DNA of 64,000 nt from the NCBI RefSeq assembly GCF_039541075.1, contig NZ_BAABFN010000001.1:868001-932000 (forward strand). Direction: 5' to 3'. A program made the position numbers and the translations under genes. The DNA comes from Compostibacter hankyongensis. Its GTDB lineage: Bacteria; Bacteroidota; Bacteroidia; Chitinophagales; Chitinophagaceae. Below are positions 38,666 through 46,744 of this stretch, one piece after another (position 1 is the stretch's first letter; each line of letters opens with the position of its first letter). The notes beneath the pieces were generated by a model. It was given only the letters and a program-made list of their open reading frames with translations, had not been told where the DNA came from and ran no database searches.

Positions 38666-39427
38666 CTATTCATCGCTTTGCAGACGTATGGGAGCAGGAC
38701 TTTTGATCTGTTTCCAGTCCAGCCTCCGGAAACGGGCCACGGCAGCTTTTATATCGCTGAAGATCTCATAATCCGTCGCGCGCCGGACAAAAAGATAGGA
38801 GGGGCGGTACCAATACATGAACATGTCCAGCGAATCCCCTTTGAGGCCGGTAAGGATTTCCACCTGTCCGGGCCGTATCCGGGACTCCGTAAATTTTTGC
38901 TGCTCGTAGGCGGCATATTCTTTCTGGAAACGCCATTTTCGCTTCTGTCTGCCGCTGAAGGCATCATAAAGACCGGAAACGGGACTGAATACGGCGCCCA
39001 GGCCGTGCGTTTTTTGCTCATCCAGCACATCCCCGAAAAGATTCCTCCGCTGCGCCGAGTCCCGCGAATAGTCTATACGGCGGCCGCGGATCTCTACTTC
39101 CGCGAGATTGTAAGGATTTTTCCGGAGCTCGATATCGAGCCGCTGACGGGGAAAGAGGGAATTGATCTGTACGCTGTCTGCATAGTAGCCCAGGTACGAA
39201 AATACCAGCCAGCGCCCCGGCAGGGCCTGGATGGAATAATTGCCCGCACTGTCGGTGAGTGTGCCGTCTGAGGTGCCGCGCACATGTATGCTTGCCATCC
39301 GGAGCGGGGTTTTCGTGTCCTGGTCGCGGATGGTACCGATCAAGCTGACGGGCGACTGGGCGGCAGCCCGTTTTACAATCCCCCCCAGCGCCAGCACACA
39401 GATGATATAGGCAAGATAGCGGCGCAT
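38666..39427 (-). CDS. Secreted CarboxypepD_reg-like domain protein
   Basis: 253 residues with a signal peptide ending at KRAAAQ. Residues about 26-108 form a carboxypeptidase regulatory-like beta-sandwich (SLIGTIRDQDTKTPLRMASIHVRG, TLTDSAGNYSIQALPG, FSYLGYYADSVQI), the domain often placed in front of TonB-dependent receptors in Bacteroidota. The remaining 140 residues (VEIRGRRIDYSRDSAQRR, AFSGRQKRKWRFQKEYAAYE) are basic and of unknown fold. No receptor follows, so it is a stand-alone exported protein of unknown role. Confidence 0.8.
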   Translation of the reverse strand: MRRYLAYIICVLALGGIVKRAAAQSPVSLIGTIRDQDTKTPLRMASIHVRGTSDGTLTDSAGNYSIQALPGRWLVFSYLGYYADSVQINSLFPRQRLDIELRKNPYNLAEVEIRGRRIDYSRDSAQRRNLFGDVLDEQKTHGLGAVFSPVSGLYDAFSGRQKRKWRFQKEYAAYEQQKFTESRIRPGQVEILTGLKGDSLDMFMYWYRPSYLFVRRATDYEIFSDIKAAVARFRRLDWKQIKSPAPIRLQSDE

Positions 39428-39540
39428 AATAAACCAGCTGTAAACATACGTATTTCGCTCATAATCATGAACAAGCCGGTGTTAAAATTCTCATAAAGGG
39501 GAAAGCGCATTTCAGGATAAAAAGGGGGAATGTAAAAGAT

Positions 39541-39882
39541 TCAGATTTGCGTCAATATTTGTTCTGCTTCCTGAATAAGGCTTTCCAAATAGTCTTCTTT
39601 GATGATCCAGACAATCTGGTAATCGATGCCAAAATAATCGTGAACAATGCGATTCCTGAATCCCCGGACCCGATGCCAGTCAATCTGGTTAAATCTATCT
39701 TTGAAATCTTCAGGAAGCCGGTTCGCCGCCTCGCCTATGATCTCAAAATTGCGGATTACTGCATCTATAGTTTTGTCATCAGCAATAAAGCTTTCGTAAG
39801 TAAGACCATGGGTATACTTCACTATTTTATGCGCACATTCCAGGATATCCTCCAATAAAAGCCGGGGAATTCTTTTAGACAT
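39541..39882 (-). CDS. HEPN-domain ribonuclease toxin, HepT-like (DUF86)
   Basis: 113 residues. The HEPN signature RX4HXY is exact: Arg76, His81 and Tyr83 in RNRIVHDY. A second conserved block is NFEIIGEAANRLPEDF. HepT toxins are RNA-cleaving; the Tyr in the motif is the residue AMPylated by the partner MntA in characterised pairs. The gene overlaps the upstream nucleotidyltransferase gene by 8 bases. The pair is visibly more A+T-rich than its neighbours, suggesting acquisition by transfer. Confidence 0.9.
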   Translation of the reverse strand: MSKRIPRLLLEDILECAHKIVKYTHGLTYESFIADDKTIDAVIRNFEIIGEAANRLPEDFKDRFNQIDWHRVRGFRNRIVHDYFGIDYQIVWIIKEDYLESLIQEAEQILTQI

Positions 39883-40162
39883 AGATGATCTCGGGTTGAA
39901 TAGCGCTAAAATATTTTTTTTTCATACCCCTGGCAGAAATTAAGTCCACTTTATGCTGGAACCGCCTTTCCAGCTCGTTTGCGAGATCAACAAATTCAAT
40001 CCCTACGGGCTTGTAGAAATCTACAATAATGTCAATATCACTTTCCGGGCCGAAGTCTCCTCTTGCCATAGACCCAAATAAGCCGATTGAGGCAATGGGA
40101 TATTTCATGCTCAGTTCGGGTTTGAGCTTCATAAGGAGTGTCTTGACGGTTTCCGTATTCAT
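39875..40162 (-). CDS. MntA-like minimal nucleotidyltransferase antitoxin
   Basis: 95 residues. The motif GSX10DXD is exact: Gly30-Ser31, Asp42 and Asp44 (GSMARGDFGPESDIDIIVDF). This family blocks the HepT toxin by adding AMP groups to its active-site tyrosine. The start ATG at 40162 lies 5 bases after a TAnnTTTG element, so the message may be leaderless; an ATG at 40135 is an alternative start. It overlaps hepT by 8 bases. Confidence 0.9.
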   Translation of the reverse strand: MNTETVKTLLMKLKPELSMKYPIASIGLFGSMARGDFGPESDIDIIVDFYKPVGIEFVDLANELERRFQHKVDLISARGMKKKYFSAIQPEIIYV

Positions 40163-40167
40163 ATATG

Positions 40168-40175
40168 CAAATATA
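40168..40175 (-). promoter_or_regulatory. -7 promoter element of the MNT/HEPN pair
   Basis: TATATTTG on the minus strand matches TAnnTTTG and ends 5 bases before the MNT ATG, implying a leaderless or nearly leaderless transcript. The surrounding bases are almost all A/T. Confidence 0.5.
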
Positions 40176-40274
40176 AAAAATAAAAGCTGAGCTTGCTTTT
40201 CCGGTGATCCGAGACTGTTTCCTGGTTTTCGCAGCTATTCTTCGTTATTCAGCGTCCAGAAGGCCGGAAACCCC

Positions 40275-40282
40275 TAATTTTG
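40275..40282 (+). promoter_or_regulatory. -7 promoter element before the S1/P1-type nuclease gene
   Basis: TAATTTTG matches TAnnTTTG, 23 bases before the ATG at 40306. It falls inside the longer upstream frame from 40204 and supports the shorter start. Confidence 0.55.
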
Positions 40283-40305
40283 GAGCGATCAAGTACCGTC
40301 TGTAT

Positions 40306-41316
40306 ATGAAAAGATACCCTTTCCTGCCCCTCCTGCTGATCGGGGCCTTATTGCTGCCCTGCTCCCTGCTGCTGGCCTGGGGCCGGTGGGGACATCAGCA
40401 TATCGACCGGGCCGCCATATTTGCCCTTCCGGAGGGGATGCGGGCCTTCTTTTTCAATCATGCCGACTTCATTACCGAAGAATCCGTCCTGCCCGATGTG
40501 CGGAAATATACGATCAACGACCGGGCGGAACCGGACCGGCATTATATCGATCTGGAAGCCTATGGCAAAGACCCCTTCAAAACGCTGCCCCACGACTGGA
40601 CGGCGGCAAAAAAGAAGTACGGTGAGAAAATGCTGCATAAGAACGGTATCCTGCCCTGGTATGTTCCAGAAATGATGGAAAAGCTGACCCGCGCCTTCCG
40701 GGAACGGGACAAAAGCAATATCCTGTTTATTGCCGCCGATCTGGGCCATTATCTCGGGGACGCCACCCAGCCGCTGCATACCACGCTGAACTACGACGGG
40801 CAGCTGAGCGATCAGAAAGGGATCCATGCCTTTTTCGAATCCCAGCTGCCGGAACGGTTTGGCGCTGCATATAACTTCCATGTGTCCCCGGCCCGGTATC
40901 TCGACGATCCCGTCAAAGAAATCTGGAATATACTGCAGGAAAGTCATGCGCTCGTCGATACCGTATTGCTGGCGGAAAAGCGGCTGGCTGCGCAATTTCC
41001 CGCTTCGCGGAAATATGTAACGGATGCTTCCGGTAAGCCGGTAAAAAATAGCTACGGGCAGCCCGTGCACAGCCTTGAATACGCAAAGGCGTACCACGAC
41101 GCCCTGCAGGGCGCCATTGAAAAGCTGCTGAGACGGGCCGTGCAGGCCACCGCCGACTATTGGTATACGGCCTGGGTAAATGCGGGTAAGCCCCGGCTTG
41201 ACAGTCTGGATGCCGCCGCATTGACAGCGAGAAACAAGCGTTTTCTGAAAAAGGAGTACCGGCGCTGGCAAAAGCAAGGCAAGCTTTGGGGCCTGCATGC
41301 CGGAGCGGAGTTCTGA
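40306..41316 (+). CDS. Exported zinc-dependent S1/P1 nuclease / phospholipase C-like protein
   Basis: 336 residues from the ATG at 40306 (MKRYPFLPLLLIGALLL). The signal peptide ends near LLLAWG, leaving a Trp-rich N-terminus (WGRWGHQHI) like the zinc-liganding N-terminus of S1/P1 and zinc phospholipase C enzymes. Further metal-ligand candidates are HYIDLEAY and IAADLGHYLGDATQPLHTT (His-x3-Asp-x5-His). In this family three zinc ions cleave phosphodiesters in single-stranded nucleic acid or phospholipid. The nuclease and lipase branches cannot be separated here. A promoter element is 23 bases upstream. Confidence 0.82.
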   Translation: MKRYPFLPLLLIGALLLPCSLLLAWGRWGHQHIDRAAIFALPEGMRAFFFNHADFITEESVLPDVRKYTINDRAEPDRHYIDLEAYGKDPFKTLPHDWTAAKKKYGEKMLHKNGILPWYVPEMMEKLTRAFRERDKSNILFIAADLGHYLGDATQPLHTTLNYDGQLSDQKGIHAFFESQLPERFGAAYNFHVSPARYLDDPVKEIWNILQESHALVDTVLLAEKRLAAQFPASRKYVTDASGKPVKNSYGQPVHSLEYAKAYHDALQGAIEKLLRRAVQATADYWYTAWVNAGKPRLDSLDAAALTARNKRFLKKEYRRWQKQGKLWGLHAGAEF

Positions 41317-41439
41317 GATCGTTAGCCTTACCTACTGGTCTCCTAAAGGGTGAAGGCGAAAGGCGGAAGGTCTTTTGTGGCCATTGGCCAGTAGTCAAGG
41401 GTATCTCATCATGACTATTGACCAATGACCCGTGACTAT

Positions 41440-42993
41440 CTATTGCAGCACAAAGCGGATGGGCATGTGGTATTCCACGCTGACGGCGGTCCCGTTCTGA
41501 CGGCCGGGTTTCCAGTGCGGCATTTCCTGTACTACACGGATGGCCTCTTCTTCCAGCCCCCCGCCCAGCGGCGCATTGTGGGTGCCGATGTTGCTGATGC
41601 TGCCGTCTGCCCCTACGATGAACGATACCAGCACATTGCCGCTGATATGTGCTTTCCGGGCCGCTTGCGGATACCGGATATGATCACGAAGGTATTTCAT
41701 CATTTCCCCTTTTCCGCCGGGAAACTGCGGCATCTGTTCCACAAAGGTAAATACTCCGTTCGCGGGATGCTTCGCCGGAGCGGCCTCCTGGCTTTGCGCC
41801 GTATCCGGAGCGGCATAGCCCACTACCACCACATTGCTGACATCCACTGCCTGCCGGTTCAGCATTACGGTCAGGTGCGTATGGCCTTTTACCGCGAGGG
41901 TCTGGCCCGCATAACCCACCCGGGTGAATCGTAAAAGGCTGTTTTCAGATACATCCGGAAGGGTAAAGGTGCCGTTCTTGGCCGTAACGGTCCCCCGGGT
42001 GTCGCCCAGGATCATCACAGTGACCCCGGCGAGGGCATTGCCCTCGTCGTCTGCCACTTTTCCGCTGATCAGGATGCCGGCTGTCCGGCCGCCTTTCAGC
42101 GCTTCCAGACTGTGCTGCATGTTGTCCCGCAGGGCAAAGGCCGAGGCGGAGATGCCCAGCAAAAGGGCAAACAGGGGTAGGGAAAGCGCGTACTTCCGCC
42201 GCGCGGTTTTCCCGGATTTTGTTTTCTGTAGCATAATCAATCGGTTTTTGAGTTGGGAAGGACTGGAGAAAGTATGCAAAAGCGCTACCGGCAGATCAAA
42301 GGACTGCGCAGCAAGCAGGTGGGCGTAAGCCTGTTTGCTGTAAGCGCGGGTAACCGTTTCGTCGGCAGTATATTCATGTACCAGCCTCAGGGCGCGCTGG
42401 TAGAGATAAACCACGGGATTGAACCAGCAAGCTGTTTTTACCAGCTCCAGCAGCAGGTTGTCCAGGCTGTGACGTTGCCGGATATGCACCGCTTCGTGGG
42501 CGCTCACCAGCGGGGAGACATCGGCCGGCGCAAAAAGATAACGCCAGAAAGAAAAGACCGCGCTGCCTTTCCCGGTAAAGACATGTATGCAGATCTCCCC
42601 CCGTTCCCGGGGATGGGAATGTATCATCCGGAAGGTGCGACAGACCTTGTAAAGCAGCAGGGCGCCGGAAACCAGCACGCCGGCCAGATAGAAGAGTACC
42701 AGCAGAGAGAACGGGTTAAAGGCCGGCTGCGCCGCCGGAACCGGGTGCGCTGCAAGGGGCAGAGTGGCCGTGGTGAAGGAAGCGATCATCCGGACGGGCG
42801 CTGCCGCCGGACTGTCCGGAAAGACCGGTCCGGCCAGCCGTAAAAAGGGCAGCAGGGCGGAGCAGGCGATTCCGCCCAGCAGAAACCACCGGTGAAAGAC
42901 AAAGAAGGTGTCTTTCCGGAAGAGCAGCTGGTACAGGAAAAAGAACAGCAGCAGGTACAGGTTGAACTGTGCCAGATAGATGAAGTAGCTCAT
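41440..42993 (-). CDS. M56 (BlaR1-like) membrane metallopeptidase with CarboxypepD_reg-like and TonB C-terminal domains
   Basis: 517 residues. Three hydrophobic segments (5-24, 37-55, 95-116) precede the zinc motif HEAVH (His166, Glu167, His170), followed by ELVKTACWFNPVVYLYQRALRLVHEYTADE, the usual M56 continuation. A fourth membrane span lies near 270-292. Residues about 305-390 are a carboxypeptidase regulatory-like domain (ISGKVADDEGNALAGVTV). The last 100 residues are a TonB-like C-terminal domain (FPGGKGEMMKYLRDHIRYP, GNVLVSFIVGADGSI). Known BlaR1 proteins sense a signal outside and cleave the BlaI repressor. Here the sensor is replaced by envelope-type domains. The start overlaps the repressor gene's stop by 4 bases. 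Confidence 0.9.
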   Translation of the reverse strand: MSYFIYLAQFNLYLLLFFFLYQLLFRKDTFFVFHRWFLLGGIACSALLPFLRLAGPVFPDSPAAAPVRMIASFTTATLPLAAHPVPAAQPAFNPFSLLVLFYLAGVLVSGALLLYKVCRTFRMIHSHPRERGEICIHVFTGKGSAVFSFWRYLFAPADVSPLVSAHEAVHIRQRHSLDNLLLELVKTACWFNPVVYLYQRALRLVHEYTADETVTRAYSKQAYAHLLAAQSFDLPVALLHTFSSPSQLKNRLIMLQKTKSGKTARRKYALSLPLFALLLGISASAFALRDNMQHSLEALKGGRTAGILISGKVADDEGNALAGVTVMILGDTRGTVTAKNGTFTLPDVSENSLLRFTRVGYAGQTLAVKGHTHLTVMLNRQAVDVSNVVVVGYAAPDTAQSQEAAPAKHPANGVFTFVEQMPQFPGGKGEMMKYLRDHIRYPQAARKAHISGNVLVSFIVGADGSISNIGTHNAPLGGGLEEEAIRVVQEMPHWKPGRQNGTAVSVEYHMPIRFVLQ

Positions 42994-43373
42994 GATTCCT
43001 CTTTTTTAAAGTCCCGCAGCAACTTGATGATCTCGTCGGCTTCCTGCACATCAATCTTCTTTTTATCCACAAAAAACGACACGAGGCTGCCGACCGAGTT
43101 GTCGAAATAATGCTGCAAAAGTTTTTTGGCCGTGTGGCTGCGGTAAGCTTCCCGGCTGACCAGCGGAAAATATTCGTGTGTTTTTCCATAGGCCCTGTAG
43201 CCGGCGTATCCCTTCTGTACCAGTATCCGCACGATGGTGGAAACCGTGCTGTAAGCCGGCTTGGGAGGAGGAAGCCGTTGCAGGATATCCTTTACAAAAC
43301 CCTTCCGGATATCCCAGAGGATCTGCATGATCTGTTCTTCCGCGCGGGTGAGTTCTTTACCGTTGATGTCCAT
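42990..43373 (-). CDS. BlaI/MecI/CopY-family transcriptional repressor
   Basis: 127 residues from the ATG at 43373 (MDINGKELTRAEEQIMQILW). A TTG codon at 43391 lies inside the promoter element and is rejected. The winged-helix DNA-binding domain (LTRAEEQIMQILWDIRKGFVKDIL, AYSTVSTIVRILVQKGYAG) and the C-terminal dimer helices (FVDKKKIDVQEADEIIKLL) fit the family. The M56 protease encoded next probably inactivates it. Its own promoter carries a tandem operator, indicating autoregulation. Confidence 0.95.
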   Translation of the reverse strand: MDINGKELTRAEEQIMQILWDIRKGFVKDILQRLPPPKPAYSTVSTIVRILVQKGYAGYRAYGKTHEYFPLVSREAYRSHTAKKLLQHYFDNSVGSLVSFFVDKKKIDVQEADEIIKLLRDFKKEES

Positions 43374-43388
43374 GGCCTGTGTTTTTAT

Positions 43389-43437
43389 CAAATGTATAAC
43401 TAAATATTTAACTGAACAACTAATTTTTTAGCTGAAG
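43389..43437 (-). promoter_or_regulatory. Promoter and tandem operator of the BlaI/M56 pair
   Basis: On the minus strand TTG (43419-43417), 20 bases, then TACATTTG (43396-43389) form a promoter 16 bases before the repressor ATG. Two adjacent 20-base direct repeats occupy 43398-43417 and 43418-43437 and agree at 16 of 20 positions. Each contains a small dyad on the plus strand, CTAAATATTTAA and CTAATTTTTTAG. They cover the spacer and the -33 element, where a BlaI-type dimer would block RNA polymerase. Confidence 0.7.
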
Positions 43438-43533
43438 TAAATGACCGGAACAGTTTTTCGTTAAAATGCCCTTGGCCCTTGGTTGTTTACCTTTTGCCTT
43501 GCTTTTCGTCTTTTTCTCTTCGACTTTACCGTT

Positions 43534-43541
43534 TACCTTTG
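43534..43541 (+). promoter_or_regulatory. -7 promoter element for pabB
   Basis: TACCTTTG matches TAnnTTTG, 13 bases before the ATG at 43555. It lies in a stretch of repetitive CCTTTGGCC/CTTTTGCC-like words (43466-43550), so chance resemblance is possible. Confidence 0.45.
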
Positions 43542-43554
43542 GCCTTTTCAATCC

Positions 43555-44538
43555 ATGCACACCCCGCTTCCCGCACATAAGGTTTTTGCAGCGATGAACA
43601 GGCTGGGCGCTGCGGGTACGCCTTTCTTTTTCCTGCTGGACTTTTCCCTGACCAGTGGTATGGCGCTTCCGCTTTCGGAGATAGACGACGCTGAAATACG
43701 CTATATGCTGCCGGGAAAAACCAACGCTTCCCGGCCCCCGGCTGATCCGCCTCCGTTTTTCCTGAAAAAAGATCCGCCTTCTTTTGCGGATTACCGGCTG
43801 AAATTTGACCGGGTCAGGGCGGCCATACAGGCCGGGGACACTTACCTGCTGAACCTTACCGCGGAAACGCCCGTTGAAACCAATTATACCCTCGAAGAAT
43901 TGTTCCGTTACGGGAAGGCGAAATACAAATTATGGCTGCGCGACCGCTTTGTGCATTTTTCTCCGGAGCCTTTTGTAAAGATCCGCGACGGGCGTATTTT
44001 TTCCTGTCCCATGAAGGGTACCATCGATGCCGGCCAGCCTGATGCTATGGAAAAGATACTGGCCGATCCCAAGGAAGAGGCGGAGCAGTACATTATTGTA
44101 GACCTCATCCGCAACGATCTTTCGCGGGTAGCGAGGGAGGTCCGGGTGGAGGACTTCCGGTATGTAGAGCGGGTACAGACCCACCGGCAGGAACTGCTGC
44201 AGGTGAGCTCGCGTATCGGGGGACGGCTGATGGAATCTTATGCCCGGGCCTTTGGCGATCTTTTTGCCGCCCTGCTGCCGGCCGGCTCCGTCAGCGGAGC
44301 ACCAAAGCCCAGAACGCTGGAGCTTATCCGTTCGATCGAGGGATACGACCGCGGCTTTTATACCGGCGTATGGGGCATTTACGACGGCGCCGGGCTGGAC
44401 AGCTGCGTCATCATCCGCTACCTGGAGCAGACGCCCGCAGGGTTGGTGTTCCGCAGCGGGGGCGGCATCACCTCGGGCAGCGTGGCAGAAAAGGAATTTT
44501 TAGAACTGACCGATAAAATATATGTGCCGGTTTATTGA
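43555..44538 (+). CDS. pabB: Aminodeoxychorismate synthase component I / chorismate-binding enzyme
   Basis: 327 residues from the ATG at 43555; an upstream TTG frame to 43483 is excluded because a promoter element lies within it. The chorismate-binding fold is clear: YRLKFDRVRAAIQAGDTYLLNLT, CPMKGTIDAG, EEAEQYIIVDLIRNDLSRV, LLPAGSVSGAPKPRTLELI and FRSGGGITSGSVAEKEF. It aminates chorismate to 4-amino-4-deoxychorismate for folate. It overlaps the class IV aminotransferase gene by 17 bases. No glutaminase (pabA) is in the window, so one elsewhere must supply ammonia. Confidence 0.94.
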   Translation: MHTPLPAHKVFAAMNRLGAAGTPFFFLLDFSLTSGMALPLSEIDDAEIRYMLPGKTNASRPPADPPPFFLKKDPPSFADYRLKFDRVRAAIQAGDTYLLNLTAETPVETNYTLEELFRYGKAKYKLWLRDRFVHFSPEPFVKIRDGRIFSCPMKGTIDAGQPDAMEKILADPKEEAEQYIIVDLIRNDLSRVAREVRVEDFRYVERVQTHRQELLQVSSRIGGRLMESYARAFGDLFAALLPAGSVSGAPKPRTLELIRSIEGYDRGFYTGVWGIYDGAGLDSCVIIRYLEQTPAGLVFRSGGGITSGSVAEKEFLELTDKIYVPVY

Positions 44539-45130
44539 AAGCATCCGCTGGAAGAATGAAGAAATGCCTTTGCTGTCCTGGCATGAGCAGCGCTTTGCCC
44601 GTACACAGGAGGCCGTATGGGAGCGAACGCAGCACCCTTCGCTGGATATCCTCATCCGCAGCCGGCGGCATGCTGTTGTGCTGCAGCCGGATGTCCTATA
44701 CAAATGCCGGGTCGTATATGGGCGGACGGATGTTCAGATAAGCTGGGCGCCTTATCAGAAACGGATCATCCGGCGGCTGCAGCCCGTAACCGCAGACAAG
44801 CTGGATTATGCCTTCAAGTATGCCGAACGCGGGGCGCTGGACGGGCTCCGTGCCGGATGGCCGGAAGATACCGAGCCCCTCATCATACGGCGGGGGCTCA
44901 TCACCGATACAACATTCAGTAACCTGGCTTTTTTTGACGGAGCGCATTGGCTGACGCCCGCCGAACCGCTGCTGCCGGGTGTGCGGCGGGCGAGTCTGCT
45001 GGCTGCAGGAGTGCTGAAGACGGCTATGCTTACGCCTGCTTCGCTGAAGTCTTTCACCCGGGTAAGACTGCTGAATGCGATGATGGAATGGGAGGAGAGC
45101 TGGGAATTGCCGGCCGGCGGGATCTTTTAG
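44522..45130 (+). CDS. pabC: Class IV PLP-dependent lyase, aminodeoxychorismate lyase-like
   Basis: 202 residues, shorter than the 270 or so of E. coli PabC but typical of the Bacteroidota form. MCRFIESIRWKNEEMPLLSWHEQR is the family opening. The probable PLP lysine is in DYAFKYAERGALDGL, and LITDTTFSNLAFFDG is the second conserved block. It would release pyruvate from aminodeoxychorismate to give 4-aminobenzoate. The 17-base overlap with pabB supports this pairing. Confidence 0.87.
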   Translation: MCRFIESIRWKNEEMPLLSWHEQRFARTQEAVWERTQHPSLDILIRSRRHAVVLQPDVLYKCRVVYGRTDVQISWAPYQKRIIRRLQPVTADKLDYAFKYAERGALDGLRAGWPEDTEPLIIRRGLITDTTFSNLAFFDGAHWLTPAEPLLPGVRRASLLAAGVLKTAMLTPASLKSFTRVRLLNAMMEWEESWELPAGGIF

Positions 45131-45137
45131 CGCCCGT

Positions 45138-45755
45138 TTAGATCAGCTTTCTTCTTTCCAGGGCGCTGCGGAGGGCGGCGGGAGTAGTAAAAAGCTCGGC
45201 ATCCAGTCCCGCCTGTTGGGCTGCTGTAATGTTGCGCAGATTGTCGTCGGTAAAAAATGTTTTTTCCGGTATCAGATGGTACCGGTCCAGCAGCAGCTGG
45301 TAAAACAGGGGGAAAGGCTTGCGGGTCTTTTCTGCACCCGATACCACGATGCCGTCAAACCAATGCAGGAAATCATACCGGTCGTAGGCGATGGGAAAGG
45401 TTTCCGCCGACCAGTTGGTCAGCGCGTACAGGGGATGATCCCCTTGTTCCTTCAGTGTGCTGAGAATGGCGATGGTATCTTCGAAGGGCTCCCCCAGCAT
45501 TTCTTCCCAGCGGCCGTAATAGGCGCGTATCGCCTTTTCGTAATGCGGATAGCGGCCCACCAGCAGCTCGGTGCCTTCCCGGACCGAACGGCCTTCATCC
45601 TGCTGCTCGTTCCAGTCCGGTGTGCAGACTTCGTTAAGAAAATAGCGCATCTCCTTTTCGTCGGAGAAGATCTTCCGGTACAGGTATTCCGGATCCCAGT
45701 TGACCAGTACGCCACCCAGGTCAAATACGATGGCTTGCCGAGCTGATGATGTCAT
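45138..45755 (-). CDS. HAD-superfamily phosphatase (subfamily IA)
   Basis: 205 residues. HAD motif I is IVFDLGGVLVNWDP near the N-terminus, where the usual second Asp of DxD is replaced by Gly (DLGGV), a form common in YihX-like members. Motif II is YALTNWSAE, the motif III Lys is KTRKPFP, and motif IV is FTDDNLRNI. YihX-type enzymes remove phosphate from small sugar phosphates such as alpha-glucose-1-phosphate; the substrate here is unknown. It converges on pabC with 7 bases between the stop codons. Confidence 0.9.
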   Translation of the reverse strand: MTSSARQAIVFDLGGVLVNWDPEYLYRKIFSDEKEMRYFLNEVCTPDWNEQQDEGRSVREGTELLVGRYPHYEKAIRAYYGRWEEMLGEPFEDTIAILSTLKEQGDHPLYALTNWSAETFPIAYDRYDFLHWFDGIVVSGAEKTRKPFPLFYQLLLDRYHLIPEKTFFTDDNLRNITAAQQAGLDAELFTTPAALRSALERRKLI

Positions 45756-45778
45756 AAATTTTTCCGTTCTTGCCTGTG

Positions 45779-46744
45779 TCAGAACAGGCCGCCTTTGCGC
45801 ATGCTGATATTTCCGTTGCCTATCTTATAGCCTTCGTGATAGATCTCCACTTTGTAATCTCCGGGCTTGAATTCCACATCCTGTTTCCAGTCGATGCTTA
45901 CCGCCTGTTTTTCTCCGGTCACGTAGTCGATGGTTTTCTGTGCGGTAAAAAGCTTTTCCGTACCGTCTGCCAGCGTAAAGCGGCCGGAGCCCAGGGATTC
46001 TACCGCCAGCGGCGAGCCGTCGGGAGCGGTCACGCACACATAGATTACCTTTTGACCCGAATCGGCGATGCGGTTCTCGTCGATATCAAAGGATATCCGC
46101 ATCATATCCGCCCGGGTGGCCTTGCTGGTCTCCACCTCCCGGCCGTTCTTCCGGAGGTGCATGGGGACGATACGGATGTTGGAAGCATGTAAAACGGATC
46201 CCAGCTGTACCTCCTGGTTCAGCTGCTGGTTTTGCAGGGATACGGTATCATAGTTCCGGCGGATGGAATCGCGCTGGGTGACCAGGACGATCTTTTCGCC
46301 CTGCAGCTTTTCTATTTCCGACTTATAGCCTTCTATCCGGGAGTTGAGACGGGCGATCAGCGTTTGTGCTTCCTTGAGCTCGGCCGCGCTGGCATTGCTC
46401 TTGTTGAGGATGCTCTGGATGCGCGCCTTCATGTCGGCGATCTCCTTGTTCTTGGTATGGATCAGGCTGTCGTTTACCGAAGTCAGCTGGTCCAGCCGGG
46501 CCAGTGCTGCCTGATATTGCTCCTGCACTACATTTTTGCTGGAATCGGTGGTGGTGACCTGCGTTTGCAGGGTCTCGACCTTCTGGTTGGACCGGGATTT
46601 ATCCCATATCAGGTATCCCCAGGTACCCGCCAGGGCCACGATAAGTATCCCGTAAAGGAGACCCCGGTTTCCACCGCGGGGTTTTTCCGGGGTCGGTTCG
46701 GGAGGAACCGGGTTGGGTGTTTCGAAGCTGTTGGACTCGGTCAT
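45779..46744 (-). CDS. Membrane-anchored coiled-coil protein, conserved hypothetical
   Basis: 321 residues from the ATG at 46744 (MTESNSFETPNPV); a longer frame reaching 47032 is Cys/Arg-rich and improbable. A Pro-rich cytoplasmic segment (1-27) precedes one membrane span (about 29-48, LLYGILIVALAGTWGYLIW). Residues 55-170 form a long coiled coil (VETLQTQV, QYQAALARLDQL, ADMKARIQSILNKS, RIEGYKSEIEKLQGEK). The C-terminal 130 residues are a beta-rich domain (DMMRISFDIDENRIADSGQKVIYVCV, GDYKVEIYHEGYKIGNGNISM). I know no function; the plan suggests an envelope scaffold or sensor. Confidence 0.8.
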   Translation of the reverse strand: MTESNSFETPNPVPPEPTPEKPRGGNRGLLYGILIVALAGTWGYLIWDKSRSNQKVETLQTQVTTTDSSKNVVQEQYQAALARLDQLTSVNDSLIHTKNKEIADMKARIQSILNKSNASAAELKEAQTLIARLNSRIEGYKSEIEKLQGEKIVLVTQRDSIRRNYDTVSLQNQQLNQEVQLGSVLHASNIRIVPMHLRKNGREVETSKATRADMMRISFDIDENRIADSGQKVIYVCVTAPDGSPLAVESLGSGRFTLADGTEKLFTAQKTIDYVTGEKQAVSIDWKQDVEFKPGDYKVEIYHEGYKIGNGNISMRKGGLF

